NCBI GenBank assembly: GCA_037039925.1
Contig: JAXRKP010000440.1
Coordinates: 160,001-224,000 of the forward strand
From: Doris montereyensis
Lineage: Eukaryota > Mollusca > Gastropoda > Nudibranchia > Dorididae
DNA length: 64,000 bases
Reading direction: 5' to 3'
The notes under the pieces are model-generated. The model searched no databases. It saw only the letters and a program-made list of their open reading frames with translations, and was not told where the DNA came from. Every line of letters starts with the position of its first letter. Positions within the stretch are counted from its first letter, which is position 1. Below, one piece after another: positions 61,745 through 64,000 of the stretch. A program made the translations under genes and the position numbers.

Positions 61745-63603
61745 CAGTGGAACATCTCTAATCGGGAATTCTCAGTGGACTGTAAAATTATCCCGATTAG
61801 CCGGGTTTCCCGATTTCCCAGGGACTTAGGTTTTTTGGTTTTCCCCAATAGTTTGAGGAACTTTAGCCCTTCTGTCAGTGGTAAAATACAAAATGAAACA
61901 AACAATTTTGGGGGGGGGGGGAGGGCACCTGGACTGGCGAGTTTGGGATCAAACTGTTGACTTTCTGTTCTTTGCATATTCGAGTAGAACGATCATATGT
62001 CTACAAGTTTATGGGGGAAAAATGTCCATATGATGTATAGGTTTTTGTTACAAAATATTTGTAGGTGAGAGAAGTTAAAAACAGTCAAAATTTTGACATA
62101 AATTACCTTAACACTGACTGAGAAGATTGGCAATGAAAACCCCTTTAGCGGTGGCTAATTGCCAATGTGGCAACACCAGTTTTTTTGCTTGGCTTTTGCG
62201 AGCACCGCACGTCGATTCGGCCGAGTGCTTTGTGACATAAGAGATGGAGGCCAGCGTTGCGTGTATGTAAACACGCGTAGAAGCATAGGAATAGAGGGGG
62301 GGGGGGGGGGATTGGTAGTTTTGAAGGCTGTTTTCACAGCAATGCACATCTAAACCTAGACTTACGATCTTCTTTACATTAGTAACAATGCCAGAGACTG
62401 TCAAATGAGTAAGGGGGCTGTTAAAAGAAGGGCAGCCCGTCTAACACGTTTGTTTTATGTTATTTACTTTTCATTTCTTTACTTACATTTTTCTTGAAAT
62501 GTAGTTCTTTCACATTAAAATTCTATCTCCTTCATCATTTACTGACCGATGTGTATAATATTCGCACACAGGTTCCTCTTGTCAATGTATGACATCGTTT
62601 TAAAAAAAATATCTTAACTTTTTGAGAAACATTTTTTTGTTGTAATAAAGATGCCCATTTTGCATATAAACGATAAGATTTGGTTTTCAAAAATTCATAA
62701 AAAAAATACCATCCAAAATATCTATTTAAAAAAAACCCTGACATCACTATTTAGATATTGAATGGAAAAAATGATCTGCACAGGTTTTGAGTGATATATT
62801 CATAAGTAAGAGAGGAGGCGGATTTTGAAAATTGGGTCAAAATCCAAGATGGTGGCAATTTCCTTGGCAAACAAAGATGCTATAAACTCTTCAATGATAT
62901 AGGATGACTATATTTTGACAGTTACTCATTATACTAAAGCAAAAACCCTAACTCAAAAGCAAAAGAAATCACTTCAGGAGGCACCTTAATGTAGCCACAG
63001 GACCAAATTGATTAAAGTAAACATGACATTTGTCACTGGTGTCTCTCACAGTCAAGCTTTATTGGATGGTAGATACATAAGACATTGTAATCAAGTATAA
63101 ATGTGGATTGTCAGGTTAGGTGGGCAATGAAAGGCTATGACAGTGAATGAGTCTGCTTTCTAAGCGCTGTCCCATGTCATATCAGTACTGTATTGCTAGG
63201 TGGACGAGCAGGACTGGTTCCACGCCTGATTTCACACCTGCGTAATGGATGTCTAGTGTGTCTGGCTTATGGTTGTTGTGAACTGGCACTTACGACATCG
63301 TGTACATATTTTGTAATGTATAACATGTGTAGCACTAACACAGGTGTAATAATTAATTTTTGCTAATGCAGAAATCAAATATAGATAACAAGTGAGTGTT
63401 GGAATAAATAATTATGGGAAAATGGTGATGATAATTAATGCAAGCCGTGAAAAATCGTCCCGATAAGCCGGGGATCTTTCCCGTTTAGAGAGGTAAAATA
63501 TATAGAAAAATTTTGTTCCCTGGGATATTTTCCTGATTGGTCGCGTTTCCCAATTGGCCGGGTTTCCCGATTCCCTGGGTTACCGATTAGAGAGGTTCCA
63601 CTG
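61745..63603. mobile_element. Pogo/Tigger-like TIR element, 1,859 bp, with nested repeat
   Basis: Left end CAGTGGAACATCTCTAATCG and right end CGATTAGAGAGGTTCCACTG are inverted and bordered by TA (61,743-61,744; 63,604-63,605). Subterminal GATTAGCCGGGTTTCCCGAT motifs occur at both sides. Most of the interior is repeat R900, also found alone in NAT10 intron 8, so it is either an insertion into the element or part of its own body. No transposase ORF is recognised. Confidence 0.88.
61890..62990 (+). repeat. Dispersed repeat 'R900', copy 2, inside the TIR element
   Basis: Reverse complement of 25,665-26,520. Includes a G run at 61,911-61,922 and another at about 62,296-62,310. The copy at 25.7 kb lacks the TIR element's ends, which argues that R900 is a unit of its own. 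Confidence 0.82.
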
Positions 63604-64000
63604 TATCTTATATAAAAAATTTGCACTGTTGGCCATAGCCATGTCAATATTCTTTCTGGTAAAATTGTTGCAACAAAATTAAATATGACTTTTCATATTA
63701 ATGATTTCAAATGGCTGTGGTATAATTGCAAACTTGACAATCAATAGCAAGAGGAAAATTCAAAGAAACTGTTAAACCATAGATTTCAAAACTAAACCAC
63801 CGGATAAAGGATAAGGATCATGCAAAGACTATAGTGGAAACACCTCATTGTTACTGTCAAGTTGAAGTTTAAAATAATGTCTACATTTAGAGTTATTGGG
63901 TGTAGTAAAAAGCCCTAATGACTGGGGGGGGGGGGGAGTGTGACAAGCTCTGGTAAGGGGAAAAATTGAAATTCTAATTTGATTAAATTGTTGACTTGGG

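Noticed and set aside
61736..62404. ORFs inside the TIR element
   Set aside because: They overlap G runs and repeat R900 on both strands and show no domain motif.

Overview
This is a window of animal nuclear DNA: AT-rich, with intron-split genes, GT/AG splice sites, long microsatellites and several families of degraded transposons. The repeat types (tRNA-derived SINEs, APE-type LINEs, pogo/Tigger-like TIR elements) together with a ciliary dynein gene suggest a lophotrochozoan, most likely a gastropod mollusc. That placement is inference; nothing here fixes the species.

Two genes are recognised with confidence and they are divergent. On the minus strand, from about 8.19 kb to the left edge, lie the first seven coding exons of DNAI7/CASC1, an axonemal inner-arm dynein-associated protein; its 3' part is outside the window. 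On the plus strand, 13,497-43,595, lies the whole coding region of NAT10, the RNA cytidine (ac4C) acetyltransferase, reconstructed here as 26 coding exons encoding about 1,041 residues. A probable non-coding first exon ends near 12,940. All NAT10 domains are present in order: TmcA N-domain, Walker A/DEAA helicase module, GNAT acetyltransferase, RNA-binding C-domain and Lys-rich tail. Its exons carry one-base frame breaks at four places, and DNAI7 exon 4 is also broken. Splice phases show where the missing or extra bases must be.

Introns and intergenic DNA hold an APE-type LINE (copies near 1.8-2.65, 40.24-42.79, 48.99-49.15 and 53.99-56.10 kb) whose 5' end consists of 66-bp tandem monomers, a second LINE type (16.9-17.4 kb) and a LINE C-terminus (30.5-30.8 kb). 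There are at least four TA-flanked TIR elements (8.38-9.28, 14.36-15.48, 43.85-44.95, 61.75-63.60 kb), three SINE families, and several unnamed dispersed repeats. A BED-like zinc-finger ORF sits in NAT10 intron 16.

The right third (45-64 kb) has no recognised gene. One short minus-strand segment at 58,996-59,070 looks like the terminal coding exon of an unidentified gene whose body would lie to the right. A 51-bp-stem hairpin at 52,906-53,039, a pair of near-identical 17-bp palindromes and a LINE-interrupted TIR element lie nearby.

No previously undescribed multi-gene system was found. The most notable items are the LINE monomer promoter-like array, the long hairpin and the frame breaks in NAT10.
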